Source of the DNA: Azospirillum sp. TSH100
Lineage (GTDB): Bacteria; Pseudomonadota; Alphaproteobacteria; Azospirillales; Azospirillaceae
DNA: 64,000 nt
Reading direction: 5' to 3'
Assembly: GCF_004923295.1 (NCBI RefSeq)
Contig: NZ_CP039634.1
Coordinates: 434,001 to 498,000, forward strand
Shown piece after piece: positions 21,469 to 29,733 of the stretch (positions are counted from its first letter, which is position 1; each line of letters begins with the position of its first letter). The notes below the pieces were generated by a model. The model did not search any database. It worked only from the letters and a program-made list of their open reading frames with translations, and was not told where the DNA came from. A program made the translations under genes and the position numbers.

Positions 21469-22212
21469 ATGGCAGCCATCGTCGGCAGGTCCCGGCCGCT
21501 GGTCGGCATCACCGCCTCGATCCATGGCAGCCGCATCGCCGCCATGGCCAACCGGCTGGCCCTGTGGCGGGCCGGCGCGTCGTCGGTCCGCATCACGGCC
21601 GACGCCCCCTTTCCCATCGACCGTCTCGATGCGCTGGTCGTCGGCGGCGGCGACGACATCGACGCCTCGCTCTACGGCGAATCCGCCCGCCCGCAGATCC
21701 GCATCGATCCCGAACGCGACCGGCTGGAGATGCGGGCGCTGGACTGCGCCGCGAAGATCGCGCTGCCGGTGCTGGGCATCTGCCGCGGCTCGCAGATGAT
21801 CAACGTCCACCGCGGCGGCTCGCTGCACGTCGACATCCATGAGGTGTACGAGGAAGCGCCGCACATGCGCACCGTGCTGCCGCGCAAGCGCATCCGGATC
21901 GAGCCGGACAGCCGGCTCTACCGCATCCTCGGCATCGCCGAATGCCGGGTGAACGCCCTGCACCACCAGTCGGTCGACCGTGTCGGCGACGGGTTGCGCG
22001 TCGTCGCCCGCGAACGCGCCGGCGTCGTCCAGGGCATCGAGGCGCCGGAAGAGCCCTTCCTGATCGGCGTGCAGTGGCATCCGGAATATCTGGTCACCGA
22101 CAGCCGGCAACAGGCGCTGTTCCGCCGTCTGGTCGCCACCGCCGCCGGCACCGCGCCGCTGGATGATTTCGCGGAGGCCTCGCCGCACCACACGCTCCGC
22201 GCCCCCGGCTGA
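21469..22212 (+). CDS. Class I glutamine amidotransferase-like hydrolase (peptidase C26, PuuD-like)
   Basis: A 247-residue enzyme of the gamma-glutamyl-gamma-aminobutyrate hydrolase type. The nucleophile Cys sits in LPVLGICRGSQMINVHRGGSL, and the His-Glu pair in GVQWHPEYLV completes the triad. LDALVVGGGDDIDASLYGE is the usual oxyanion-side loop. PuuD relatives cleave gamma-glutamyl amides. The GAAGGAGTT ribosome site is strong and the gene is in an operon with the amidoligase, so the likely substrate is that enzyme's product or a gamma-glutamyl donor. Confidence 0.87.
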   Translation: MAAIVGRSRPLVGITASIHGSRIAAMANRLALWRAGASSVRITADAPFPIDRLDALVVGGGDDIDASLYGESARPQIRIDPERDRLEMRALDCAAKIALPVLGICRGSQMINVHRGGSLHVDIHEVYEEAPHMRTVLPRKRIRIEPDSRLYRILGIAECRVNALHHQSVDRVGDGLRVVARERAGVVQGIEAPEEPFLIGVQWHPEYLVTDSRQQALFRRLVATAAGTAPLDDFAEASPHHTLRAPG

Positions 22213-22281
22213 CCTTTCCGGCGCTTCGCCCTATAGCGGCCACACCTCGGCACATCATGACGGTGGCACATCATGACGGTC

Positions 22282-22332
22282 AAAACGACGCGGGCGCCGC
22301 CGGAGGGATGGCTCCGGGGCGCCCGCAATTTT
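22282..22332. terminator. Bidirectional terminator-like hairpin
   Basis: GCGGGCGCC and CGGAG (22290-22305) pair with CTCCG and GGCGCCCGC (22312-22326) around a short loop, with AATTTT on one side and an A run on the other. It separates the converging amidotransferase and the exported Gly/Ser/Thr-rich gene. Confidence 0.6.
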
Positions 22333-22347
22333 GCCGCAACAGGGGTG

Positions 22348-22770
22348 TTACTGGCTGCCGCCGTTGTCCGGGCCGCAGTTCGGGGTGCCCGGCGGGCAGT
22401 GGGTGCCGGTGGCCGTCTGGTTGTCGCGCGGGATGTTGCTGCCGGTGTTGTTGCCCATGCCCGACGGCGCGGTGGTCACACCCGGCACCGGCGAAGTCGA
22501 GGAACCGGACATGGTGCTGCCGGAGGTGCCGGTCGAACCGGACGTGCCGGTACCGCCGGTCGTGGAGCCGGCCGACGGCGAGGTGGTGGCGCCCGGCGGG
22601 GTATGGACGACACCGTCCGGGCCGACGTTGGTGCTGCCGGCGCTCGGGCTGGTGGCGTAGGCGCCGCTGCCCTTGAGGGTGCCGGGATTGGCTTGCTGAG
22701 CGGTCTGGGCCATGGCCGGGGCAGCCATCAGGAGAACCGCCGAAACGGCACCGATCATCAGGTTACGCAT
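22348..22770 (-). CDS. Exported Gly/Ser/Thr-rich low-complexity protein
   Basis: A 140-residue protein with a clear signal peptide (MRNLMIGAVSAVLLMAAPAMAQ) and a mature part dominated by Gly, Ser, Thr, Pro and Asn, including repeated SAGSTN/SAGSTT and TGTSGST units at about residues 40-90. The C-terminus has two Cys (HCPPGTPNCGPDNGG). No domain is recognised; it looks like a flexible periplasmic or secreted protein. The start was chosen at the signal peptide Met. Confidence 0.65.
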   Translation of the reverse strand: MRNLMIGAVSAVLLMAAPAMAQTAQQANPGTLKGSGAYATSPSAGSTNVGPDGVVHTPPGATTSPSAGSTTGGTGTSGSTGTSGSTMSGSSTSPVPGVTTAPSGMGNNTGSNIPRDNQTATGTHCPPGTPNCGPDNGGSQ

Positions 22771-22979
22771 CCTCGAACTCCTTGCATGGTGGCAACGCCT
22801 CGCGTTTGGGCGTCTTTGGAACGGGACGGAGGCCATATCCGGAGCCGCAATGCGGCGTCCGGCCGGGGTTTCGCGTCTTTCATGGGTTAGAACAGGGCAA
22901 TCCGGTCATGATCTCGGTCGGTGCCCGTGCTTTTTTGGAAATCGGCAGCGAAAAGTCGACAAAACCCGGCCTTCGGGCC

Positions 22980-23750
22980 TTATCGCGTCTCGGCGACCCT
23001 GCCGTCGTCGGAGATGACGATCTCGACGCGGCGGTTCTGTTGGCGGCCGGCGTCGGTGCCGTTGCTCGCCACCGGCTGCGCCTCGCCCATGCCCTGGGTG
23101 ACGATGCGGGACGGCGAGACGCCGCGGGCAGTCAGGGCGTCGCGGACGGAATTGGCGCGGGCTTCCGACAGGCGCAGGTTGGTGGTGTCGCTGCCGGTGC
23201 TGTCGGTGTGGCCCTCGATCCGGATGGTGCGGCCGGGCTGGGATTGCAGGAACTGGGCGAGCCGTTCGATGCGCTCGTAGGCGCCGGGGGTCAGCTCCGC
23301 CCGGCCGGTGGCGAACAGGATGTCGCCCAGCGTCATGACCAGACCGCGCTCGGTCCGCTGCGCCTGAAGGTCACGCAGCTGCTGCTCAAGCTCGGTGTTA
23401 CGCGCCTGCAGGCGATAGGTGTCGGCGTTGGCGACCACGGTCTGGGCGCCCTTCACCCCGGCCGTCTCCTGGGCGATCTGCACCCGGCGGCTGACGATGT
23501 AGGCCTGATGGTCCACCTCGGCGGCGTCGGCGCCCTGGTCGCGCATCGCCTCGGCGCGTCGCAGCGCCTGCTCGGCATCGCGCAGCTGCAACGGAGCATT
23601 GCCGGCGACCTGCGGGTTGGCGGCGGCAAGGCTGTAATCCTGGCGCGCCTGGGTCAGGGCGGCGCTGTCGGTCGGCTGGGTGGCACAACCGGCCAGCCCG
23701 AGGCCGAGACCCGCAAGGACAAGAATGGTGCGGGGAGCGAGCGCGGTCAT
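22980..23750 (-). CDS. OmpA-family lipoprotein with DUF4398 region
   Basis: A 256-residue lipoprotein: a lipobox LAGC at about residues 19-22, an Ala/Gln-rich helical DUF4398-like region (about 30-125) and an OmpA domain (about 140-256) with GDILFATGRAELTPGAYERI, GHTDSTGSDTTNLRLSEARANSVRDAL and NRRVEIVI. It should sit in the outer membrane and hold peptidoglycan. Its start overlaps the stop of the DUF4398 lipoprotein gene upstream by 4 bp, so the two are coupled. Confidence 0.85.
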   Translation of the reverse strand: MTALAPRTILVLAGLGLGLAGCATQPTDSAALTQARQDYSLAAANPQVAGNAPLQLRDAEQALRRAEAMRDQGADAAEVDHQAYIVSRRVQIAQETAGVKGAQTVVANADTYRLQARNTELEQQLRDLQAQRTERGLVMTLGDILFATGRAELTPGAYERIERLAQFLQSQPGRTIRIEGHTDSTGSDTTNLRLSEARANSVRDALTARGVSPSRIVTQGMGEAQPVASNGTDAGRQQNRRVEIVISDDGRVAETR

Positions 23751-24307
23751 TGACGGACCTCCGGATAGCTGTAGCCCCAGCTGTTGCCGGCGCTGGTCCC
23801 GTTGATCGTGCCGAGGGAGCCGGCCGGCGCCGGCGGAACGGCGGACGGGGACGGGTAGCTCGAACCGCTGGGATCGGACGGCGGCGTGCTGCCGAGGGTC
23901 GAACCACTGTAGACCGGAGCCACATTCGGCGCGGCGGCGGACCGCGGGGTGTTGGGGACCGCGGACTTGGCCACCGCGCTGGCGGCCTGCTGGGTCACCG
24001 CGCGCTGCGAGGTCACGGTCGCCAGCTCGGCATCGACGCGGGCCTCCTCGGCGAGGCGGCGGGCGCGGGTACGCTCATCGGCGCGCATCGCCTTGTCGGC
24101 GGCGGCCAGCTTGTCGCGGGCGCTCTGCAATGCCACCGGGGCATATTGCAGGGCGTTGGCGCGCTCGGCCTCCTGCACCGCCTGGGACGCGGCGCCGAGC
24201 TGCGCGGTGGGCGGCGGCACGTCGGTGGCGCAGGCGGCCATGCCGAGCGCCGCCGACAGAACGGCGGCGGCACGCCACCGGATCGTCGTTGCGGATTTGC
24301 GGGTCAT
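23747..24307 (-). CDS. DUF4398 lipoprotein
   Basis: A 186-residue lipoprotein with a lipobox ending in Cys at about residue 25 (LGMAACATD). A helical DUF4398 region follows (about 35-105; QAVQEAERANALQYAPVALQSARDKLAAADKAM), then a Ser/Pro-rich disordered tail. The helical part is similar to that of the downstream OmpA lipoprotein, suggesting the two came from one duplication and may heterodimerise. The start is ATG 24307 with AAAGGA upstream. Confidence 0.78.
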   Translation of the reverse strand: MTRKSATTIRWRAAAVLSAALGMAACATDVPPPTAQLGAASQAVQEAERANALQYAPVALQSARDKLAAADKAMRADERTRARRLAEEARVDAELATVTSQRAVTQQAASAVAKSAVPNTPRSAAAPNVAPVYSGSTLGSTPPSDPSGSSYPSPSAVPPAPAGSLGTINGTSAGNSWGYSYPEVRQ

Positions 24308-24481
24308 CTGGTCGGTTCCTTTCGGATCGGGCTTCACGCCGGAAACCGGGGGCTGGCCGAGGTCAGGTCCTTGGGTCGCGGTCCTTGGATCTTGGTTCCT
24401 GGGCCCTGTTCCTACGGCCATGTCCTTTTGGGACGTCTCGCGCCTCCAACGCACCAGCCGGGGCGAAGGTTCCGCAGGGGC

Positions 24482-25120
24482 TCAGCCGCCGCTGCGTGAA
24501 ATGCTGCCGCGAGCCGACCGGCGGCTTTCCCGGCGATGGCGGACCAGCCGCAGCACATAGGCGGCCAGCAGGACGATGAACAGCGCCAGCGCACCCGGCA
24601 CCATCCAGTCGGCGATCCAGGGGAAGCCGACCCGCACCAGATAGCCGGTGACGGCCAGCACCAGCGACCACAGCGACGCTCCGGCGGCGGCATAGAGCAG
24701 GAACACCCCCATCGGCAGCCCGCAGGCTCCGGCGGGAACGGAGATCAGCGTGCGCAGTCCCGGCAGCGGCTGGCACAGCAGAACGGCGACGCCGCCGCGC
24801 CGGGCGAACCATCCGGTGGCGCGGTGGACCTGCTCCGGCTTCACCGTCAGCCAGTGGCCGTGGCGGCGCAGGAAGGCCTCGAACCGCTCGCGCCCCATCC
24901 GGTGGGCCGGCAGGTACCAGACCAGTTCCCCCACGGCGGAGCCCGTCCCGGCCGCCAGCGCCACCAGCAGCAGGTTGAACTCTCCCGTCGCGGCTCCCAT
25001 GCCGGCCAGCGGGATCACCGTCTCCGCCGGCACCGGCGGCAGCACGCGGGCCAGGATCAGCATCAGGAAGATGCCGAGATAGCCGAACTGCTGCACGATC
25101 TGGATGATCCACTCGGTCAT
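24482..25120 (-). CDS. DedA family membrane protein
   Basis: A 212-residue DedA/SNARE-associated family protein with about five membrane segments. Conserved points are the re-entrant loop near ARVLPPVPAETVIPLAG, the GSAVGELVWYLPAHRMG segment, and FARRGGVAVLLCQPLPGLRTLISVPAGACGLPMGVFLLYAAAGASLWS, which carries the family F-x-R-x3-PGxR signature in modified form. Family members act as lipid scramblases or flippases for undecaprenyl phosphate or phosphatidylethanolamine. The Arg-rich tail is cytoplasmic. Confidence 0.88.
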   Translation of the reverse strand: MTEWIIQIVQQFGYLGIFLMLILARVLPPVPAETVIPLAGMGAATGEFNLLLVALAAGTGSAVGELVWYLPAHRMGRERFEAFLRRHGHWLTVKPEQVHRATGWFARRGGVAVLLCQPLPGLRTLISVPAGACGLPMGVFLLYAAAGASLWSLVLAVTGYLVRVGFPWIADWMVPGALALFIVLLAAYVLRLVRHRRESRRSARGSISRSGG

Positions 25121-25285
25121 AAGGTCCACGACGGTTAGGGAACCGGGGTTGGGGAACTGGGCAGGCCGTCCCTTGTGAACCGTGCGGACCTTGCGGGCGT
25201 TCCCCGTTTTTCGTTCCCTTGCCCCCAAGCTCTTTTGACCGGAGTCAAGGCGCCGGTCGTTCGTCCACGGTTTAGTGTCTCCATC

Positions 25286-25957
25286 ATGACCGCATCCCTC
25301 GCCCTCGCCGCCGCCCTGCTGTTCCTCAGCCATGCCCTGCCGTCCTGGCCGGGGGTGCGGCCCGCCCTGATCGCCCGGCTCGGCCGCGGCGGTTTCGTGA
25401 CGATCCATTCCCTTGGCTCGCTGGTGACGCTGGGCCTGTTCGTGCTGGCCTACCGCGCCGCCGACGGCGGAGACGTGGTGTTCACCCCCTTCGACTGGGC
25501 GGCCCCGCTGGTGGCGGTGGTCATGCCCATCGTCTTCCTGCTGCTGGTCGCCCGCGTCACCACCCGCTTCGGCAGCCAGAGCGCGCCCAACCCGCCGCGC
25601 GGCATCTACCGCCTGACCCGCGCGCCGGGCAGTCTGGCGCTGCTGCTGTGGGCGCTGGCCCATCTGAACGCCACCGGCGATGGGCGCCGCGTGCTGCTGT
25701 TCGGCACCATGGCGGCCATCGCCCTGTTCGCGCTGGTGAAGAACGAGATCGTGCTGCGGCGCAGCCCCGCCGGCCGCACCTTCCGGGCGGAGACCGCGCT
25801 GCTGCCGCTGACCGGGCGGCAGGGCTGGCGCGGCGCCCTGCGTGGACTGGTGGAAATGGGACCGGCGCGGCTGGCCGGCGGACTTGCCGCTTACGGGGGC
25901 ATGCTGATGCTGCACCCCCTGCTCTTCGGGGTGGATCCACTCTACTGGGTAGGTTGA
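25286..25957 (+). CDS. NnrU family membrane protein
   Basis: A 223-residue polytopic protein with about six membrane segments and the NnrU signature near the start (LFLSHALPSWPGVRPALIARLGRGGFVTIHSLGSL), TRAPGSLALLLWALAHL and FGTMAAIALFAL. NnrU relatives include proteins linked to nitric oxide/nitrite reduction and the carotenoid isomerase-like membrane enzymes; the role here is unknown. The ATG at 25286 places the first membrane segment at the N-terminus. Confidence 0.82.
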   Translation: MTASLALAAALLFLSHALPSWPGVRPALIARLGRGGFVTIHSLGSLVTLGLFVLAYRAADGGDVVFTPFDWAAPLVAVVMPIVFLLLVARVTTRFGSQSAPNPPRGIYRLTRAPGSLALLLWALAHLNATGDGRRVLLFGTMAAIALFALVKNEIVLRRSPAGRTFRAETALLPLTGRQGWRGALRGLVEMGPARLAGGLAAYGGMLMLHPLLFGVDPLYWVG

Positions 25958-26068
25958 GCGGGACGGCGGGACGGCGCATCTGTTGGGAACGGGACAGACG
26001 TACCGCGCTCCTCTTCCACTGTGCCCACCGCCATTGCGCCCGCTGCCATTGCCTCAGGAAGCCCCCGC

Positions 26069-26503
26069 ATGAAAATCCGCGAGATCATGACCCGCGACGT
26101 GCAGACGGTACGGCCCGACGACAGCATCCGCCGGGCCGCACAGCTGATGGACCAGTTGAACGTCGGCATCCTGCCCGTCTGCGACGGACGGGATCTGGTC
26201 GGCGTGGTCACCGACCGCGACATCACCGTCCGTGCGATCTCCGCCGGAAAGCAGCCGGACCGCACCAGGGTGTCGGAGGTGATGACCGCCAATCCCCGCT
26301 ATTGCTACGAGGACGACCCGGTCGGCAGCGTGACCGAGCTGATGGCCGGACAGCAAATCCGGCGGGTGCCGGTGGTGGACCGCAACGACCGGTTGACCGG
26401 CATCGTCTCGCTGGGCGACCTCGCCACCGATGCCAAGAACGACCGTGCGGTTCAGGACGCGCTGGAACGGATTTCCTCCCCCTCCCAGCCGGACCGGACC
26501 TGA
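26069..26503 (+). CDS. Tandem CBS domain protein
   Basis: A 144-residue protein made of two CBS domains (about 8-62 and 72-128), each with the typical GILPVCDGRDLVGVVTDRDITVRA or RRVPVVDRNDRLTGIVSLGDLA core. Such Bateman modules bind adenine nucleotides and act as energy sensors. The MKIREIMTRDVQTVRPDDS start is the usual one. It is followed after 38 bp by a DUF2934 gene, a common companion in stress-related gene groups of Rhizobiales and Rhodospirillales. Confidence 0.9.
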   Translation: MKIREIMTRDVQTVRPDDSIRRAAQLMDQLNVGILPVCDGRDLVGVVTDRDITVRAISAGKQPDRTRVSEVMTANPRYCYEDDPVGSVTELMAGQQIRRVPVVDRNDRLTGIVSLGDLATDAKNDRAVQDALERISSPSQPDRT

Positions 26504-26541
26504 TCCGGCCAGCCCCCCTTCACCATCGGGAACCGATCATC

Positions 26542-26808
26542 ATGGAACATATTCTGGGTCCGAACGACCCCCGCGTCCGTGAACGGGCCTATCGGATTTG
26601 GGAAGAGGAGGGGCGGCCCGACCACCGCCATCTCGACCATTGGGCGCAGGCAACGTGCGAGATCGAGGAGGAGGACCGCCGCAATGCCGGCGGCCCCCAC
26701 GTCAACAGCCCGGAGGCGGGGCTTGCGGTTCCCGATGACGCCGCCGCCCGCAACCAGCGGGAAGCGGCGGCGCATCTGGGGCAGTCAGCCGTCCCATCGG
26801 ATGGCTGA
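26542..26808 (+). CDS. DUF2934 protein
   Basis: An 88-residue protein whose first half is a DUF2934 domain (VRERAYRIWEEEGRPDHRHLDHWAQA), a short helix-turn-helix-like fold of unknown function. The second half is Ala/Asp-rich and probably disordered. It follows the CBS gene closely on the same strand. Confidence 0.8.
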   Translation: MEHILGPNDPRVRERAYRIWEEEGRPDHRHLDHWAQATCEIEEEDRRNAGGPHVNSPEAGLAVPDDAAARNQREAAAHLGQSAVPSDG

Positions 26809-26838
26809 CGGAAACAGCTGACGGGACGGCCGAAGCGG

Positions 26839-27579
26839 TCACTCGACCTTGAGGCTGACCGCTTCCATGCCCTTTTCGGTCTGGCGGACGGTCATGCGCA
26901 CGCGCTGCCCGTCATCCAGCCCGCGCAGGCCGGCGCTTTCCAACGCACGGGCCGGAATGAAGACGTCGCGCCCGCCATCGTCCGGCTGAGCGAAGCCATA
27001 GCCCTTGCCGCCGTTGAACCACTTCACCGTGGCGCCCATCTCGCTGGTCGGACCGCTGGCCTGCTGCGGCCGGCGGGGGCCGCCACGGTCCTGATACCCG
27101 CGATCCTGGCCGCGATCCTGGAATCCGCGATCCGGCCCACGACCCTGGAAGCCGCCCCGGTCACCGAAATTGCGGTCGCGCGGAGCGCCGCCATCGCGGC
27201 GCGCGCCAAAGCCGCGATCCCCGCCCCGGTCGCCACCCCGATCGCCAAACCCGCGGTCGCCCCGGTCGCCGAAGCCACGCTCGCGCCCCTGCGGACGGGC
27301 CGGGGCGGCGGTGGAGAGGTCGACGGAATGCAGGACGCTGACCTGCTGGCCCTTGCGGTCCTCGACGATGTCGACGACGACGGTGGCGCCGTCCGGCAGC
27401 GTGGTGTGGCCGGCCGGCACGACGAGCGAGGCCGGCAGCAGGGCGTCCTTGCCGCTGTCGCCGACCTTGACGAAGCCGTAGCCGCGTTCGGGGTTGAACC
27501 ATTTCACGGTGGCCGTCACCTGGGTGGCGACGACGTTGGGCTGACGATAGACGTGGCTGCGGGGCGGCTGATTGTGCAT
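26839..27579 (-). CDS. Double cold-shock-domain protein with RGG-like linker
   Basis: A 246-residue protein with two cold-shock domains, at about 20-85 (TVKWFNPERGYGFVKVG) and 180-246 (TVKWFNGGKGYGFAQPDDGGRDVFI). Both keep the RNP1-like GYGF motif. Between them lies an 80-residue Arg/Gly/Asp-rich linker of degenerate units (GFGDRGG, RGFQDRG, RGYQDRG). Cold-shock domains bind single-stranded RNA or DNA, and RGG-type tracts add RNA affinity and can drive condensate formation. The 5' region has several in-frame start options; ATG 27579 (MHNQPPRSHVYRQ) is preferred. Confidence 0.88.
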   Translation of the reverse strand: MHNQPPRSHVYRQPNVVATQVTATVKWFNPERGYGFVKVGDSGKDALLPASLVVPAGHTTLPDGATVVVDIVEDRKGQQVSVLHSVDLSTAAPARPQGRERGFGDRGDRGFGDRGGDRGGDRGFGARRDGGAPRDRNFGDRGGFQGRGPDRGFQDRGQDRGYQDRGGPRRPQQASGPTSEMGATVKWFNGGKGYGFAQPDDGGRDVFIPARALESAGLRGLDDGQRVRMTVRQTEKGMEAVSLKVE

Positions 27580-27751
27580 GGGAAACCCGAACTCCGACAA
27601 ACAGAAGCGGCGCCCTTGCCAGCCCATCTGCGGACCGGTGGACGCCAACCCCTGACACATCGCCCGTCCGGGCGCTCTTGGCAAGTCGGGACCGCTCCGA
27701 ATGCGCCGGACGGGCCTGGAAATCACACCCGCAGGCGCAGGCCGACGGGAA

Positions 27752-27937
27752 TCAACCCATCAGACGGTCCATCAGACGGTCGGGCGCCGGCGGCGGTTCG
27801 CGCGGAGGAACCGGGATCGGTCCCGGCGGCTCCCCCAGCGGCGGGCGCGCCGGATCGCCCGGAACCGGCATCGGTTCGTCGGGCACCGACGGCTCACGCG
27901 GCGGCGAGGGCGGATAGGGTCCAAGCTGGAAGGTCAT
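27752..27937 (-). CDS. Small proline-rich protein
   Basis: A 61-residue protein of which about a third is Pro (PPSPPREPSVPDEPMPVP, PPREPPPAPDRL). It ends in a short LMDRLMG motif. A GAGGAA ribosome site lies at good distance from the ATG, which favours a real gene. No family is recognised. Confidence 0.5.
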   Translation of the reverse strand: MTFQLGPYPPSPPREPSVPDEPMPVPGDPARPPLGEPPGPIPVPPREPPPAPDRLMDRLMG

Positions 27938-27994
27938 GCGCAGTTCCTCAAATCCTTGACAGGCAATCGGCTTCAGTCCCGTCGGCCGCCCCGA

Positions 27995-28579
27995 TCAGCC
28001 ACCATGCCCGCCGGGGGCGGTCCGCGACAGGCGGCGGGCGTCGTTCAGGCTGTTCATGCAGCGGGTCTCGTCGCCGTCGCGGGCGGCGCTGCGGGCGGCG
28101 GTGACCAGCGATTCGACCTGGGCGTTCCGTGCCGCCTGCCCCATCAGACCGTCGCCGCCGCCGGAGGCGCCGGGACCGCTGTCAGGCGCGCTGCGCGAAT
28201 TGGCCTGCGGGGTGACGGACGGGGCGGTCGGCATGTTGCTGCCGATGGCCGGCGGTTCGACCACCGACCGGTCGCCGACGGCAGGCGGCGCCACCATCCC
28301 GCCGGACTGGGCCAGCTGCTCGCTGCCGCTGCCCGACCCCAGCTCGTCGCGCGGGGTGGAGCCGGACAGGCCGGGCGTCCCGCTGCCGTTACCGCTGCCG
28401 GGAACGGCGACCGGCGGCGGTTCGGTCGACAGGCCCATGTCGGCGGCGAACTGGTCCACCATCGCGCCGCAGCCGGCCGGGGTCGTTCCACTGGTCTGGG
28501 CTGCCGCCGGCTGAACCGCAAGGAGCCCGGTCGCCATGGCGAGGGCGACGGGGCCAAGCCTGAAGAAAGATGTCCGCAT
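27995..28579 (-). CDS. Exported Gly/Ser/Pro-rich protein
   Basis: A 194-residue protein with a signal peptide (MRTSFFRLGPVALAMATGLLAVQPAAAQ), one Cys soon after cleavage (TTPAGCGAMVDQFA), a long disordered Gly/Ser/Pro region and a C-terminal helical stretch (about 150-185) with a second Cys in DGDETRCMNSLNDARRL. The two Cys could pair. The family is unknown. It is divergent from the EamA gene. Confidence 0.6.
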   Translation of the reverse strand: MRTSFFRLGPVALAMATGLLAVQPAAAQTSGTTPAGCGAMVDQFAADMGLSTEPPPVAVPGSGNGSGTPGLSGSTPRDELGSGSGSEQLAQSGGMVAPPAVGDRSVVEPPAIGSNMPTAPSVTPQANSRSAPDSGPGASGGGDGLMGQAARNAQVESLVTAARSAARDGDETRCMNSLNDARRLSRTAPGGHGG

Positions 28580-28788
28580 CGGTCGGGTGCTCCTCGGATC
28601 GGCCATGCCACAGGGTGACTGCTTCAACCGAATCAACGGCGGGAAACCGGACACGGTTCCGGCCGATGGACGGAAGATCGGCCCGGCCATGCATCTTGCT
28701 CATTTCGCAGGCAGCAGGGGGCGGCTGTAGAGTGCCTGTCCTTCTGCTCGCCCCTCCCCATCCTCAACCAACGGTCCGCATTTCCATC

Positions 28789-29724
28789 ATGATTGCCAAC
28801 ATGGCCGCCCTGGGTGCGGCGCTGTGCTGGGCCGCGGGCGGCCTGATCGCCATCGGACCGGTACGGGTGCTGGGTTCCATCGCCTTCAACCGCGTCCGCC
28901 TGACCATCGTCGCCGCGGCCCTGCTGGTCGCCACCACGCTGATGGGAGGCTGGCAGACGCTGGATACCGGCGCCGCGCTGACCCTGGCGCTGTCGGGGCT
29001 GCTGGGGATCGTGGTCGGGGACATGGCGCTGTTCTGGTCGCTCAGCCGGCTGGGACCGCGCCGCAACGTGGTGATCTACGCCGCCAACGCGCCGCTGACC
29101 GCCCTGCTCGCCTATGCCCTGCTGGGGGAGGCGCTGGGGCCTTGGACCGTCCTGGGCGTGGCGCTGGTCACGCTGGGGGTGATGCTGGCGGTGGCGCTGC
29201 GCTCCGGCTCCACCCACAGCTGGGAGGCGATCCAGGGCAGCCTGCTGGCCGGCGTGTCGGTCTGCCTGCTGGCGGCGGTCGGACAGGCCGCCGGCTCGAT
29301 CATCGCCAAGCCGGTGATGGCGGCGGGCGCCGACCCGGTCGCCTCCGCCGCGGTGCGGGTCACCACGGCGGCGTTGATGTTCACGGCGATCGGCATCCTG
29401 TCGGCGCTGCGCGGCGGTACGGCGGTGGAGGGTGCCGGAGGAGTCGGCAGTGGGTTGGGCGCGCTGCTCGTGCCGCGCGGACTGACGCCGAAGCTGATGC
29501 TGCAGATCGCCGGAAACGGACTGCTGGGCGTCGGGCTGGGAATGACCCTGCTGCTGGTCGGGCTGGCCCATGGCAATGCCGGGGTGGTTGCCACCCTGTC
29601 GGCGCTCAGCCCGGTGCTGATCCTGCCGATGATGTGGCTGCTGACCGGCCAGCGCCCGTCACTTGGTGCCTGGGCCGGCGCCGCGGTCGCCGTCGCCGGC
29701 GTCGCCCTGATCGTCAACCGGTAA
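28789..29724 (+). CDS. EamA/DMT family permease
   Basis: A 311-residue transporter with ten predicted membrane segments in two EamA repeats (about 1-135 and 155-311). The conserved LGLGEALGPWTVLG-type segment near the end of the first repeat is present (YALLGEALGPWTVLGVALVTLGV). DMT exporters move metabolites or drugs; the substrate cannot be read from the sequence. The start at ATG 28789 puts the first membrane helix at residue 5. Confidence 0.88.
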   Translation: MIANMAALGAALCWAAGGLIAIGPVRVLGSIAFNRVRLTIVAAALLVATTLMGGWQTLDTGAALTLALSGLLGIVVGDMALFWSLSRLGPRRNVVIYAANAPLTALLAYALLGEALGPWTVLGVALVTLGVMLAVALRSGSTHSWEAIQGSLLAGVSVCLLAAVGQAAGSIIAKPVMAAGADPVASAAVRVTTAALMFTAIGILSALRGGTAVEGAGGVGSGLGALLVPRGLTPKLMLQIAGNGLLGVGLGMTLLLVGLAHGNAGVVATLSALSPVLILPMMWLLTGQRPSLGAWAGAAVAVAGVALIVNR

Positions 29725-29733
29725 GGGACGGCC

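Noticed and set aside
27170..27300. Repeat tract considered as a CRISPR-like array
   Set aside because: The repeats are coding, degenerate and in frame with the Arg/Gly linker of the cold-shock protein; no spacer structure exists.
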